This document shows positions 32,892-42,013 of a stretch of 64,000 nt of DNA, in pieces. This stretch comes from Mycobacterium sp. WUMAC-067 (lineage in GTDB: Bacteria; Actinomycetota; Actinomycetes; Mycobacteriales; Mycobacteriaceae), in NCBI RefSeq assembly GCF_020217485.1, contig NZ_JAEKMI010000026.1, positions 1 to 64,000 on the forward strand. Reading direction: 5' to 3'. Numbering within the stretch: the stretch's first letter is position 1; the number at the start of each line of letters is the position of its first letter. Both the position numbers and the translations under genes were made by a program. The notes under the pieces were generated by a model. That model was not told the origin of the DNA. It was given only the letters and a program-made list of their open reading frames with translations, and did not search any database.

Positions 32892-34523
32892 ATGGCTGAC
32901 GACACGATTCAAGCGCTGCTGCGCAAGCGCCTATCCGACCCGTCGATCGCGGTGAAATACGGTGACACGCAATGGAGTTGGCAGCAGTACTTGGAGGGCT
33001 CGACGGCGCGGGCCGCCGCCCTGCTGGCCGCTGCCGATCCGTCACGGCCGGCGCACGTCGGTGCCCTGCTGGGAAACACGCCCGAGATGCTGAGCCAGAT
33101 GGCCGCGGCCGGGCTCGGCGGCTACGTCCTGTGCGGCCTGAACACCACCCGGCGCGGTGACGCGCTGGCCGCCGACATCCGTCGCGCCGACTGTCAGTTC
33201 GTGGTGACCGACGCCGAACACCGCCCGCTCCTGGACGGCCTGGACCTGCCCGGCACGCGCATCCTCGACACCTCGACGCCGCAATGGGCCGAGTTCGTCG
33301 ACACCGCCGGCGAGCTGATCCCTCATCGGCAGGTCACCGCGATGGACGCCTTCATGATGATCTTCACGTCGGGAACGAGCGGAAACCCCAAGGCGGTGCA
33401 GGTATCTCACTTCATGGCCACGGTCGCCGGACTCAGCCTGGCCGAGCGATTCACCCTCACCGAGCAAGACACCTGTTACGTGTCGATGCCGCTGTTTCAC
33501 TCCAACGCGGTGGTCGCGGGGTGGGCGCCCGCGGTGTGCTCCGGCGCCGCGATCGTGCCGGCGAAGTTCTCGGCGAGCAACTTCCTCGACGACATCCGTC
33601 GCCACGGCGCCACCTACATGAACTACGTCGGCAAGCCGTTGGCCTACATCCTGGCCACCGCCGAACGCGACGACGACGCCGACAATCCGCTGCGGGTGGC
33701 GTTCGGCAACGAGGCCAACGACAAGGACATCGAGGAGTTCGCGCGCCGCTTCGGCGTGCAGGTCGAGGACGGCTTCGGGTCGACCGAGAACGCCGTCATC
33801 GTGATCCGCGAACCCGGCACGCCGAAGGGCTCGATCGGCCGGGGCGCCGACGGCGTGGCGATCTACAACAGCGAGACCGTCACCGAATGCGCGACCGCAC
33901 GGTTCGACGCCGACGGAGCCCTCGTCAACGCCGACGAAGCGGTGGGCGAGCTGGTGAACACGGCGGGCTCGGGCTTCTTCACCGGCTACTACAACGACCC
34001 GGACGCCAACGCCGAGCGCATGCGCCACGGCATGTACTGGTCCGGCGACCTGGCGTACCGCGACGCCGACGGCTGGATCTACCTGGCCGGCCGCACCGCC
34101 GACTGGATGCGGGTCGACGGCGAGAACCTGGCCGCCGCGCCCATCGAGCGGATCCTGTTGCGCCACAGCGCGATCAGCCGGGTCGCGGTCTACGCCGTCG
34201 CGGACGGCCATGTCGGCGACCAGGTGATGGCGGCCATCGTGCTCAACGACGGCCACACGCTGGCGCCCGACGACTTCGAAACGTTCCTGAACGCGCAGCC
34301 CGACCTGTCCCCCAAGGCCCGGCCGCGCTACGTGCGCATCGCGACCGACCTGCCCAGCACCGCCACCCACAAGGTGCTCAAGCGGCAGTTGATCGCCCAG
34401 GGAACCGCGATCGGGCAGGGAGAAGTGTTGTGGGAGCGCGAATCCCGTGGGTCCGCCTATGCGGTCAGCGGCTCCGCGGTGCCCGGCGGCGGATCTGCCC
34501 CTTCGACCGTCGCACCCGTTTGA
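32892..34523 (+). CDS. Acyl-CoA synthetase (FadD-type, AMP-binding)
   Basis: A 543-residue ANL-superfamily ligase. The P-loop-like motif is MMIFTSGTSGNPKAVQVSH near residue 157, the adenine and Tyr region is EDGFGSTENAV near residue 294, the ribose Asp is in YWSGDLAYRDADGWIYLAGR, and the catalytic Lys region is THKVLKRQLI. It should activate a carboxylic acid to its CoA thioester and so open the pathway of this island. The layout recalls mycobacterial FadD1/FadD17-type enzymes, but I do not assign a symbol. Its last 59 bases overlap the convergent PadR gene. Confidence 0.88.
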   Translation: MADDTIQALLRKRLSDPSIAVKYGDTQWSWQQYLEGSTARAAALLAAADPSRPAHVGALLGNTPEMLSQMAAAGLGGYVLCGLNTTRRGDALAADIRRADCQFVVTDAEHRPLLDGLDLPGTRILDTSTPQWAEFVDTAGELIPHRQVTAMDAFMMIFTSGTSGNPKAVQVSHFMATVAGLSLAERFTLTEQDTCYVSMPLFHSNAVVAGWAPAVCSGAAIVPAKFSASNFLDDIRRHGATYMNYVGKPLAYILATAERDDDADNPLRVAFGNEANDKDIEEFARRFGVQVEDGFGSTENAVIVIREPGTPKGSIGRGADGVAIYNSETVTECATARFDADGALVNADEAVGELVNTAGSGFFTGYYNDPDANAERMRHGMYWSGDLAYRDADGWIYLAGRTADWMRVDGENLAAAPIERILLRHSAISRVAVYAVADGHVGDQVMAAIVLNDGHTLAPDDFETFLNAQPDLSPKARPRYVRIATDLPSTATHKVLKRQLIAQGTAIGQGEVLWERESRGSAYAVSGSAVPGGGSAPSTVAPV

Positions 34524-35112
34524 CCGGATCGCGGCTTGTGCCGGCGGCGATCTCGTCGCGTAACTGGGAGATGTTGGAGATCTCCGCGTAGAGCCCCCGG
34601 ATCGCGTAGTCCAGGACGGCGAAGGAGTACCGCTGTTCGGGGTCGTCGGTGATGCCGAGCTCGTGGGAGCGCTGCCGCGACCACAGCGCCTCGTCGAGCC
34701 GGGCCCGGGTCGCGTCGAGATGGCGGTCCAGGGTGTCCAGGAGGTGTTCGGGGTCCTCGCCGCGGGCCAGCCAGGTCTTGAGGATGACGGGGTGTTTGAT
34801 GACCACTTGGTCCTGACCGGGGAAGTGCTGCACCCAGCGGCGCAGCGCGTCCAGCCCGGCCTCGGTGGTCTCGTACAGGGTGATGGCGCGCTTGCCGGAT
34901 TGGGCACCGATCTCGCTGACCATTCCCCGGGCCAGCAGCCGGGTCAGTTCGCGCCGCACATGGCTGACCGACGGGGACCAGTAGAAGTGGCCGACGGACA
35001 GTTCGGCGCGCATCTTGATCTCACCGGCGGTGAGTTGCTCGTCGTTGGCGGCCAGCACGCCCAGGACCAGGTAGGCGGTGACCGGAAGTCCGTTGCTGGT
35101 ACGGGGACTCAC
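34465..35112 (-). CDS. PadR family transcriptional regulator
   Basis: A 215-residue PadR regulator. The winged helix spans about residues 8-90 (TAYLVLGVLAANDEQLTAGE, HFYWSPSVSHVRRELTRLLARGMV, ITLYETTEAGLDALRRWV), and the C-terminal helical domain has the usual Vir_act_alpha_C pattern. The GTG at 35112 overlaps the DUF35 stop by four bases, so it is translated with the operon it probably senses. It ends convergent with the ligase gene. Confidence 0.87.
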   Translation of the reverse strand: MSPRTSNGLPVTAYLVLGVLAANDEQLTAGEIKMRAELSVGHFYWSPSVSHVRRELTRLLARGMVSEIGAQSGKRAITLYETTEAGLDALRRWVQHFPGQDQVVIKHPVILKTWLARGEDPEHLLDTLDRHLDATRARLDEALWSRQRSHELGITDDPEQRYSFAVLDYAIRGLYAEISNISQLRDEIAAGTSRDPVKRVRRSKGQIRRRAPRSR

Positions 35113-35543
35113 GAACTGTCGGTCCCTTCTGCGGTGAAGTACGGAAGCGTCACGTCGGGGCCGACGTCGTGAAATTGCACCCGCACACGCAGGCCGACCT
35201 CGATGTCCTCCGGCGGCAACCCGACGACGTTGGTCAGCATCTGATAGCCCTCGTCGAGCGTGACGATCGCCGGCGCATACGGCGGTTCGAACTCCGCCGT
35301 CACCGGCCGATACACCACCGTCCAGCTGTAGATCTCGCCGCGCCCGCTGCCGTGGCGCCAGTCGATGTCCTCCGAAAGGCATTGGCGGCAGTGCTCGGTC
35401 GGCGGGAAGTTCGCCAGGCCGCACGCCCGGCACCGCTGGTAGCGCAGCTGATTGGACCGGCATCCCTCCCAGAACGGCACGCTGACATGGCTGCTCGCGT
35501 GCGGGACGGGCCCGGTTTGGGGTCGCAATGGGTCAGAGGTCAC
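35109..35543 (-). CDS. DUF35 OB-fold / zinc-ribbon protein (thiolase partner)
   Basis: A 144-residue acyl-CoA-associated OB-fold protein. The zinc ribbon is complete: CRACG near residue 38 and CRQC near residue 52. The OB domain begins with GEIYSWTVVYRPV. In mycobacterial sterol degradation, DUF35 proteins such as ChsH2 pair with thiolase-like Ltp2 for retro-aldol cleavage. The gene overlaps both the thiolase upstream and the PadR gene downstream by four bases, consistent with a fixed complex. Confidence 0.87.
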   Translation of the reverse strand: MTSDPLRPQTGPVPHASSHVSVPFWEGCRSNQLRYQRCRACGLANFPPTEHCRQCLSEDIDWRHGSGRGEIYSWTVVYRPVTAEFEPPYAPAIVTLDEGYQMLTNVVGLPPEDIEVGLRVRVQFHDVGPDVTLPYFTAEGTDSS

Positions 35544-36700
35544 CGTGGCTCGTCTCCCAGAATCAGCACCGTCGTGAACAATGCCCCCGCTCCCCCGTTG
35601 CTACACAACGCGATACGCGCATCGGGGACCTGAAGATCACCGGCCTGGCCACGCAACTGCTGAACGGCTCGGATCGCGCGCTGCATCATCTGCGGGTTGG
35701 AGCCCGCGTGGCTGAACGACATGGTTCCCCCGTCGGTGGTGATCGGATGGCTGCCGTCGATGGCGATGTGGCCATCGGCGACGAACGGACCGCCCTCGCC
35801 GTCGCCGCAGAAGCCGAAAGCTTCGAGCTGACGGATGATTTCGAAGGAGAACGGGTCGTAGAGTTCCAGCACGTCGACGTCATCGCGGCGTAGCCCGGCG
35901 TGGCTGAAAGCGCACTCGGCAGCGCGCCGGCCCACCACACCGTTCACGTGATCGCCGCGCCGCCCGGCGAGGTCGTACGCCGGTGGGTGCTGGTAGGACG
36001 GCCCGTGGAAGTCCGCGCCGCTGCCCAGGACGTAGATGGGTTGGCTCTTGACGTCGACGGCGCCGACGTTGGCCACGACGAGCGCGCAGCCGCCTTCGGA
36101 GGTGGTCGCGCAGTCCAGGAGATGGAACGGGTCCGCGATGGGCCGCGATGCGGTGATGTCCTCCGGAGCGAACGGGCCGCGTTGGTAGTAGACGGCTTCG
36201 GGGTTGCGCGACCCGTTGTTCCGGATGGTCGCCGCGACGATCGAAAGTTGTTCGCGCGTCGTGCCGTAGACGTGCATGTGACGCCGCGCGATGAGTGCGA
36301 ACTCGGCGGTGGTGAACATGCCCCAGGGCGCGACGAACTCGTTTTCGGGCCGGGTCCACGGCGCGGTGGCCTCGTGGTCGCGGTACTCGCCGGCCTGCGC
36401 CGCGACCAGCACCACGACGTCGGCCATACCGTGCTCGATCGCGGTGACCGCCTCGGTGATCATGCCGACCCCGAAAGCCAGGCCCTGCCAGGCCGGGCCC
36501 AGACGCAGATCGTAGATCAACGATGTCGACTGGGGGCTCGCACTGATGCCGTCGACGTCGTCGAGGGTCAGGCCAGCATCGTCGAGGGCGCCCAGGATCG
36601 CCTTGATCGCCAGGCCGCGCGACGTTTCGCCGTCGAGTCGCCGCCCCTGCCGGGTGTTGTGCACTCCGACAATCGCCGCGGTGCGCTTCGTCGCACTCAC
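35540..36700 (-). CDS. Thiolase family / lipid-transfer (SCP-x, Ltp-like) protein
   Basis: A 386-residue thiolase-fold protein. Recognisable regions are LLDCATTSEGGCALVV near residue 195, the VLELYDPFSFEIIRQLEAFGF stretch near residue 285 and the C-terminal ALCSNGGAGAL. These match the lipid-transfer/Ltp2-like branch that often performs retro-aldol or thiolytic cleavage of acyl-CoA with a DUF35 partner. I start at the GTG at 36700 with AAGGA upstream. It overlaps the DUF35 gene by four bases (ATGA). Confidence 0.86.
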   Translation of the reverse strand: MSATKRTAAIVGVHNTRQGRRLDGETSRGLAIKAILGALDDAGLTLDDVDGISASPQSTSLIYDLRLGPAWQGLAFGVGMITEAVTAIEHGMADVVVLVAAQAGEYRDHEATAPWTRPENEFVAPWGMFTTAEFALIARRHMHVYGTTREQLSIVAATIRNNGSRNPEAVYYQRGPFAPEDITASRPIADPFHLLDCATTSEGGCALVVANVGAVDVKSQPIYVLGSGADFHGPSYQHPPAYDLAGRRGDHVNGVVGRRAAECAFSHAGLRRDDVDVLELYDPFSFEIIRQLEAFGFCGDGEGGPFVADGHIAIDGSHPITTDGGTMSFSHAGSNPQMMQRAIRAVQQLRGQAGDLQVPDARIALCSNGGAGALFTTVLILGDEPR

Positions 36701-36726
36701 CGATGTCCCATTCCTTTTACCGCCGT

Positions 36727-37059
36727 TCAGTTTTCGTCCGCGACGACACCCAAGTAAGTGCCCCTGACCTCGTATCGTCTCCCGTCGCGGGTGATGGTGC
36801 CGATCGTCGTCGCGGGTCCGGCGGTGTGCCCGGTGCCAGCCACGTCCACGACGTCGATCCGCACGTCCACCGGCCGCGCCGTCTGCGGGTCGGTGATCTC
36901 GACGACCATCGCCACCGCGTGTTCGTCCTCGTCCCACTCGACGCTGGTGATGCAATGGCGGGCGGTCAGCTCCATCACCACGGAGTCCTGGCGCACCAAG
37001 AAGCGCACCGGCGCGCACAGCTCCCCGGCGCGGGGCGGCACGCACAGGCTGACCGCCAT
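36727..37059 (-). CDS. Hypothetical protein of the CoA island, 110 residues
   Basis: A 110-residue protein starting at MAVSLCVPPRAGELCAP. It is mostly beta strand, acidic in the middle (VEWDEDEHAVAMVVEITD) and ends in RYEVRGTYLGVVADEN. I do not recognise a family; an OB- or hot-dog-like accessory role is possible. Its start is one base from the CoA transferase stop and its stop is 26 bases before the thiolase start, so it belongs to the operon. Confidence 0.68.
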   Translation of the reverse strand: MAVSLCVPPRAGELCAPVRFLVRQDSVVMELTARHCITSVEWDEDEHAVAMVVEITDPQTARPVDVRIDVVDVAGTGHTAGPATTIGTITRDGRRYEVRGTYLGVVADEN

Positions 37060-37060
37060 C

Positions 37061-39388
37061 TCACAGGCCCGCCGGCCGGTCGCTGATGGTCCCCGAGCGC
37101 CGCAAGTCGGCCAGGTCCTCTTCGCCACGACCGAGGATGTCGGTGAGCACCTCGTCGGTGTGCTGGCCGTAGAGCGGCGGTACGCGCCGGATCCAGCGCC
37201 TCGGCCGGTCCAGGAACGCGAAAGGCATTCCGGTGCACAGGAAAGAGCCCGCGACGGGATGGTCGACCGTCTCCCAGAAGCCGCGGGCGTGCAGGTGCGG
37301 ATCGGTGAGCAGCGCCGCAGCCGGGGTGACGCGTGCGGCGGCCACCCCGGCGGCGCGCAGCGCGTCGACCGCTTGGGTCACCGAGCGCGTCGCGGCCCAG
37401 GCGGAGATCAGTTTGTCGATGTCGTCGGCCCGCTCGTCCCAGCCGGTGAGCTCCGGCTGGTTGAGGAGGCCGGCCAGTGACGCGCGCGCGGCGTCGTCCA
37501 TCGCGGCGAGCGCGACCCACTCGTCGTCGCCGCGGCAGCGGTACACGCCCTGGGGGGCCGCGCCGGGTCCACGGTTTCCGTTGCGCCGCGAGGAGATTCC
37601 GTTGCGGGAATATTCGACGAGCATTTCGGCGGCTACGTTGAGCGCGGCCTCGACCATGGTCGATTCGACCTGCATGCCGACGCCCTCGCGGTCGCGGATC
37701 GCCAGCGCGGCCACGGCGGCGAAGGCGGCGTGCAGGCCGGCGATCGGGTCGCACACACCGCGCGGGATCACCGGTGGGCCGTCGGCGTGGCCGGTCATCC
37801 ACGCCATGCCGGTGGCCTGCTCCATCGTCTGCGCGAAGCCGACACGATCGCGCCACGGGCCATCGAGGCCGAAGGCGGGCATCCGCACCATGATGGCGTG
37901 CGGGTTGGCCGCGCGGACCGCGTCCCATTCCAGGCCGAAGTTCGCCATCACGCGGGGCGAGAAGTTCTCGATGACGAGATCGCTGGCGGCGATGAGCTCC
38001 AGCGCGACGGAACGCCCGGCGTCGGTGCCCAGATCGACGCTGATCCCGCGCTTGTTGTTGTTGCTGCACAGGAAGACTGGGCCCCACTCCCACCATTGCT
38101 CCCAGTCGGGCGGGCGGCCCGCGGAAAACCGCATGCCGTCAGGCCGCCGGACACCCTCGATCTTGATCACGTCGGCGCCCAGGGCTCCGAGCAGTTGCGT
38201 GGCGACCGGGCCCGCCCAGAACGCGGTGAAATCGGTGATGCGCACGTCGGACAGCGGCAGGGCGTCGGGGTCGGTGCCGCGGGGCGGCTCGGGTCTCGGA
38301 GGCCAGTGCAGCCGTGCGTTGTCGGCACCGAGCGCCGGTGGCTGCCCGGGTGGCCTGGTCGCCATCGCCGCGCTGCGATACGGCACCCGCGGCGCCAGCA
38401 CCCCGTCCCGCGATTCGACGAACACACCGCGTTTCACGAAGTGGTCCACTTTGGGCAGCATCTCGGGAGACGCGATGGGGGCCACCGGAATCCGGAACGC
38501 CACGGCAAGGTCGACGATCTCCTGGGTGGTGCGGCTCCGGGTCCATGCGGTGACCATGCCCAGGAACTCGTCGCGCCGCTCGACCCGTCCGGCAAACGAT
38601 GCCAGCTCGGCGCCGTTGACGAGATCGGCGCGGTCGATCATCACCAGGAAATCTTGGAACTGCTGCGCGGTGATGGTGCAGAAGCCGACCATGCCATCGG
38701 CGGTGGGCACGATCGACGGCAGTTCCAGACTGCGTTCGTGCAGCAGCGAATCGGCGCCCAGCACGCTGGCCGACATCGCGGACAGGCCACCCATGGCGAT
38801 CACCATGGCCTCGTAGGTCGAGACGTCGATGACCTGGCCGCGGCCGCTGCGTGCGGCGTGCCGGGCCGTGGCCGCACCCGCCGCCGCGGCGAACGTGCCC
38901 GCCAGCCATTCGCCGAGCCGGCCGCCGGCCTGTACCGGTTCGTCGCCCGGCCAGCCCCGTCCGGCGATCGATCCGCATAACGCCTGCAGGATGAATTCGT
39001 TGGCCACCACGTGGTCCTCGACGTAGGGACCATCGGTGCCGAACGGTGTCACGGCCACCACCACCGCCGACGCGGCGGTGTAGGCGGTGATGCCGTCGAG
39101 GGTCCAGCCGTCGGTCAGGTCGGTGAGCACGATGTCGGCGCCGGCCAGCAGCGACGTGACCTCGGCCTGGCCGTGATTGACCACCGACTTCTTGCCGGCG
39201 GCCAGATATCCAAACAGCGCCCCGGGCGGCCCGCCCGCCGACCAGCGGCGCAGCGAATCACCCTGTGGGGATTCGATTTTCACCACCTCGGCGCCGGCGT
39301 CGGCGAACATCTTGCCGCAGTAGGACACCGCCAGACCGTTGCACAGCTCCAGCACGCGCCAATCCGCAAACGGCGCCGCACCCGCCAC
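37061..39388 (-). CDS. Double-domain CoA transferase (CaiB/BaiF, family III)
   Basis: A 775-residue protein with two CoA_transf_3 domains. The first covers about residues 8-350 (VLELCNGLAVSYCGKMFADA) and the second about residues 385-750 (ITDFTAFWAGPVATQLLGAL). The second has the catalytic Asp context VCDPIAGLHAAF. At the equivalent place the first has GGRLGEWLAG, so its Asp appears lost. Mycobacteria have other proteins of this size, for example the M. tuberculosis Rv1866 type. It should move CoA between acids. It lies two bases after the amidohydrolase gene. Confidence 0.87.
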   Translation of the reverse strand: MAGAAPFADWRVLELCNGLAVSYCGKMFADAGAEVVKIESPQGDSLRRWSAGGPPGALFGYLAAGKKSVVNHGQAEVTSLLAGADIVLTDLTDGWTLDGITAYTAASAVVVAVTPFGTDGPYVEDHVVANEFILQALCGSIAGRGWPGDEPVQAGGRLGEWLAGTFAAAAGAATARHAARSGRGQVIDVSTYEAMVIAMGGLSAMSASVLGADSLLHERSLELPSIVPTADGMVGFCTITAQQFQDFLVMIDRADLVNGAELASFAGRVERRDEFLGMVTAWTRSRTTQEIVDLAVAFRIPVAPIASPEMLPKVDHFVKRGVFVESRDGVLAPRVPYRSAAMATRPPGQPPALGADNARLHWPPRPEPPRGTDPDALPLSDVRITDFTAFWAGPVATQLLGALGADVIKIEGVRRPDGMRFSAGRPPDWEQWWEWGPVFLCSNNNKRGISVDLGTDAGRSVALELIAASDLVIENFSPRVMANFGLEWDAVRAANPHAIMVRMPAFGLDGPWRDRVGFAQTMEQATGMAWMTGHADGPPVIPRGVCDPIAGLHAAFAAVAALAIRDREGVGMQVESTMVEAALNVAAEMLVEYSRNGISSRRNGNRGPGAAPQGVYRCRGDDEWVALAAMDDAARASLAGLLNQPELTGWDERADDIDKLISAWAATRSVTQAVDALRAAGVAAARVTPAAALLTDPHLHARGFWETVDHPVAGSFLCTGMPFAFLDRPRRWIRRVPPLYGQHTDEVLTDILGRGEEDLADLRRSGTISDRPAGL

Positions 39389-39390
39389 GT

Positions 39391-40740
39391 TCAGTTACCC
39401 AGGGTGGTGGCGCGCCCGGCGATGCCGACCACCTCCGCCGTCACGGGCGCGGCTGCTCCGGCCTGCAGGGCGAACTGGGTCATCCGGGTCCACGCGTCCC
39501 GGTCGCGTTGGCTGGCCCGGCGGCCGACGTGGGTGACCACGTCGACATCGGTGGCCTGCGCGCGCAGCCGGCCGGCCCGCGCCTGCTCTTTCGGGATGTG
39601 CCGGAACGGGTCGAATGAGTATGCGGCCATGGCGTTTTCGTGGGTGATCTTGTCGATGACCCGGTCGTCGAGGTGGCCCATGGTGGCGATGACGTCCTCG
39701 GGTGCGAACGGCCAGTTGCTGTCGGAGTGTGGGAAGTCGGACTCCCAGCACAGCATGTCCTCGTTGAACCAACCCATGTTCTGTACGCCGACCTTGTCGC
39801 TGATGAAGCAGGTGTAGAAGTGCCGCTTGAACACATCGGTGGGACCACTGTAACCGGGCGGGAACGTCGCCAGCGTCCACCCCGAATGGCGGTTGTACAC
39901 GTGCTCGGCGCGCCAGAGAAAGTAGGGTATCCAGCCCACGTCGCCCTCGGTGAGCGAGAATTTCAATTGCGGGAAGTCCGACCAGAATTCGGCCCAGATC
40001 AGTTCGGTGAAGGTGAACATGCTCATCATCGACGACGCCGTCATCTGCACGCTGGGCGGCGCGTCCGTCGACACCTGCGGAGAGCGTGAGGCGGAGCCGA
40101 CGTGAGTGCACAGCACGGTCTTGTTCTCGCACGCGGCCTCGAACAGCGGATACCAGTACTTGGTGTGAATGCTGGGCATCTGCAACGCCTCCGGATTCTC
40201 CGAGAACGTCACCGCGTGACAACCCTTGTCGGCCAGGCGTTTGACTTCCTTGGCGGCCTCGGCCACATCGAATAACGGCAGGATGCCGCACGGGATGAAC
40301 CGGCCCGGATAAGCCCCGCACCATTCGTCGACGTGCCAGTCGTTGTAGGCCTTGATCATCACCAGATTCACCTCGCGGTCGGGACCCTGGTTGAGGACCT
40401 GGCCGGAGAATCCGGTGAAATTCGGAAAGTTCAACCCTGCCAGCTGGCCGCCGGCGTTCATGTCGCGGATCCGCTCGTCGACGTTGAAGCAGCCGGGCCG
40501 CATCTCGTCGTAGCGCGAGGCGTCGATGTTGTACATCTCGCGGGGCTTGCCGGCCACGGCGTTCAGGCCCATGTTACGGCCGCGGACCTCGCCGTAGTAC
40601 CACTGCTGGATGCCGTCGGGTTCCAGGACCACCCGCGGGGCGCGGTCCTTGTACTTGGCGGGAACGTGCGCGTCGAACATGTCGGCCGGCTCGGCGATGT
40701 GATCGTCCACGCTGATCAGGATCAGATCGTCCTTGTCCAT
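39391..40740 (-). CDS. Amidohydrolase family protein (amidohydrolase_2)
   Basis: A 449-residue metal-dependent hydrolase. The N-terminal metal motif is ISVDDHIAEPADMF near residue 9, followed by the conserved barrel segments FIPCGILPLFD, TVLCTHVGSAS with the metal His, FSLTEGDVGWIPYFL and the late CWESDFPHSDSNWP. Relatives include decarboxylases and ring-opening hydrolases of aromatic or cyclic acids. It heads the leftward operon of the island. A 293-base gap separates it from the divergent LacI gene. Confidence 0.86.
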   Translation of the reverse strand: MDKDDLILISVDDHIAEPADMFDAHVPAKYKDRAPRVVLEPDGIQQWYYGEVRGRNMGLNAVAGKPREMYNIDASRYDEMRPGCFNVDERIRDMNAGGQLAGLNFPNFTGFSGQVLNQGPDREVNLVMIKAYNDWHVDEWCGAYPGRFIPCGILPLFDVAEAAKEVKRLADKGCHAVTFSENPEALQMPSIHTKYWYPLFEAACENKTVLCTHVGSASRSPQVSTDAPPSVQMTASSMMSMFTFTELIWAEFWSDFPQLKFSLTEGDVGWIPYFLWRAEHVYNRHSGWTLATFPPGYSGPTDVFKRHFYTCFISDKVGVQNMGWFNEDMLCWESDFPHSDSNWPFAPEDVIATMGHLDDRVIDKITHENAMAAYSFDPFRHIPKEQARAGRLRAQATDVDVVTHVGRRASQRDRDAWTRMTQFALQAGAAAPVTAEVVGIAGRATTLGN

Positions 40741-41032
40741 GCCGCGCTCCTCGGTCGACTTATAGCGACTAGTAGATAATGGTGTTCGTCACAGTGTCAA
40801 CCGCCCGTGACCCGCTTGACGGGGTGGGCCCCGCCAACGGCTTTTGCTGCCTGGCAATGGCGCACGCGCGCCGACGTTCGTCCCGTCCAGGCCCCGTCCG
40901 CTCGGCTCAACGCGTCCGAAGGCTACGGACTAATAGTCCACACAAAGCAGCGCCACTGCACGGCATCCTGCGGTGCCGACGGGTCTCGCATGCCACCATG
41001 GGGCATGACCGGGCGCGGAAGGTAAACGGAAG
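40741..41032. promoter_or_regulatory. Divergent control region between amidohydrolase and LacI genes
   Basis: This gap holds no gene. At 40927-40939 GGACTA-a-TAGTCC is a perfect palindrome of the size LacI proteins bind. A related GACTTATAG lies near the amidohydrolase start at about 40755, next to a TATAAG-like -10 on the minus strand. The shared GACT(A/T)ATAG core suggests two operator sites. Confidence 0.45.
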
Positions 41033-42010
41033 TTGAGCACCAACAAGGCGGCGCGTCCGACCACCGCGGACGTGGCCCGGTTGGCCAGCGTGTCGACCGC
41101 CACGGTCAGCTATGTGCTGAACAACGCGCAGGGCCGCCGGATCTCCCCCGAAACCCGCGACGCCGTCTACCGCGCGGCCAAACTCCTCGGTTATCGGCCC
41201 AACCTCGCCGCCCGCAATCTCGCGCGCGGCAAAAGCGGTGTGGTGCTCTACGTGGTGCCGCACGTGGCCGTGGGCGAGATGCCGATGCAGGCCGGCAGCC
41301 GCATGACCACGGCACTGGCACGCCAAGGGTTGCTTCAGGTACAGATTTTCGAGACCGACGACGACCATCATGTCGTCGATGCGATCGCAAACCTGGACCC
41401 GGTCGCGATCACCAGCCTGTTCCCGCTGAGTCCGGCCGCCCGCGAGGCGGTGGCCCAAGCCGGCATCCCGCACATCGAGATCGGGACCCTGCCCGCACTC
41501 AACAACCCGCACCTTTCGGTCGGCGAGATGCGCGTCGCGCACCTCGTCGAGCGGGGCCATCGGCGAATCGCCTTCGCCTACACCGGGATCGACCGATGGA
41601 AACCATTGGGCGACTACTGGTTCGAAGGGGTTTCGCGGGCCGCGCAGGCGCGCGGCCTCCCGCCCGTGCGAGTCGACCAGGTCGCCCTCGACAACGCCGC
41701 CGACGTCGTCACCGGATGGGTGGGCGACGGCGTAACCGCCGTCTGCGCCCAAAGCGACGAGATAGCTTGCCTCGTGCTCTACGGCATCCACCAAGCGCGG
41801 CTGCGCTGTCCCAGCGACCTCGCGGTGATGGGCGTCGACGCCAGCCCCATGGGCATGGTCAGCACCCCACCGCTGACCACAGTTCAATTCGATCCCTGCG
41901 CGGTCGCCGACGCCGCGCTCGCCGCCGTCTTCGAGCGGCTGGGGCAACCCGCCCCGCCCTCCCCCGAGCTGACTGACATCGCCCACCTCGTGGTGCGGGC
42001 GTCGACCTGA
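41033..42010 (+). CDS. LacI family transcriptional regulator
   Basis: A 325-residue LacI regulator. The helix-turn-helix is TADVARLASVSTATVSYVLN at residues 11-30, followed by the hinge YRPNLAARNLARGKS and a periplasmic-binding-protein-like sensor domain ending VMGVDASPMGMVSTPPLTTV. It begins with TTG after GGAAG-type ribosome sequence. It is divergent from the amidohydrolase operon and convergent, with a three-base gap, to the second DUF35 gene, so it most likely senses a pathway intermediate. Confidence 0.88.
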   Translation: MSTNKAARPTTADVARLASVSTATVSYVLNNAQGRRISPETRDAVYRAAKLLGYRPNLAARNLARGKSGVVLYVVPHVAVGEMPMQAGSRMTTALARQGLLQVQIFETDDDHHVVDAIANLDPVAITSLFPLSPAAREAVAQAGIPHIEIGTLPALNNPHLSVGEMRVAHLVERGHRRIAFAYTGIDRWKPLGDYWFEGVSRAAQARGLPPVRVDQVALDNAADVVTGWVGDGVTAVCAQSDEIACLVLYGIHQARLRCPSDLAVMGVDASPMGMVSTPPLTTVQFDPCAVADAALAAVFERLGQPAPPSPELTDIAHLVVRAST

Positions 42011-42013
42011 GCG

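Noticed and set aside
36727..37128. Start at 37128 for the small island protein
   Set aside because: This would overlap the CoA transferase by 68 bases with shadow sequence; ATG at 37059 fits the operon spacing.
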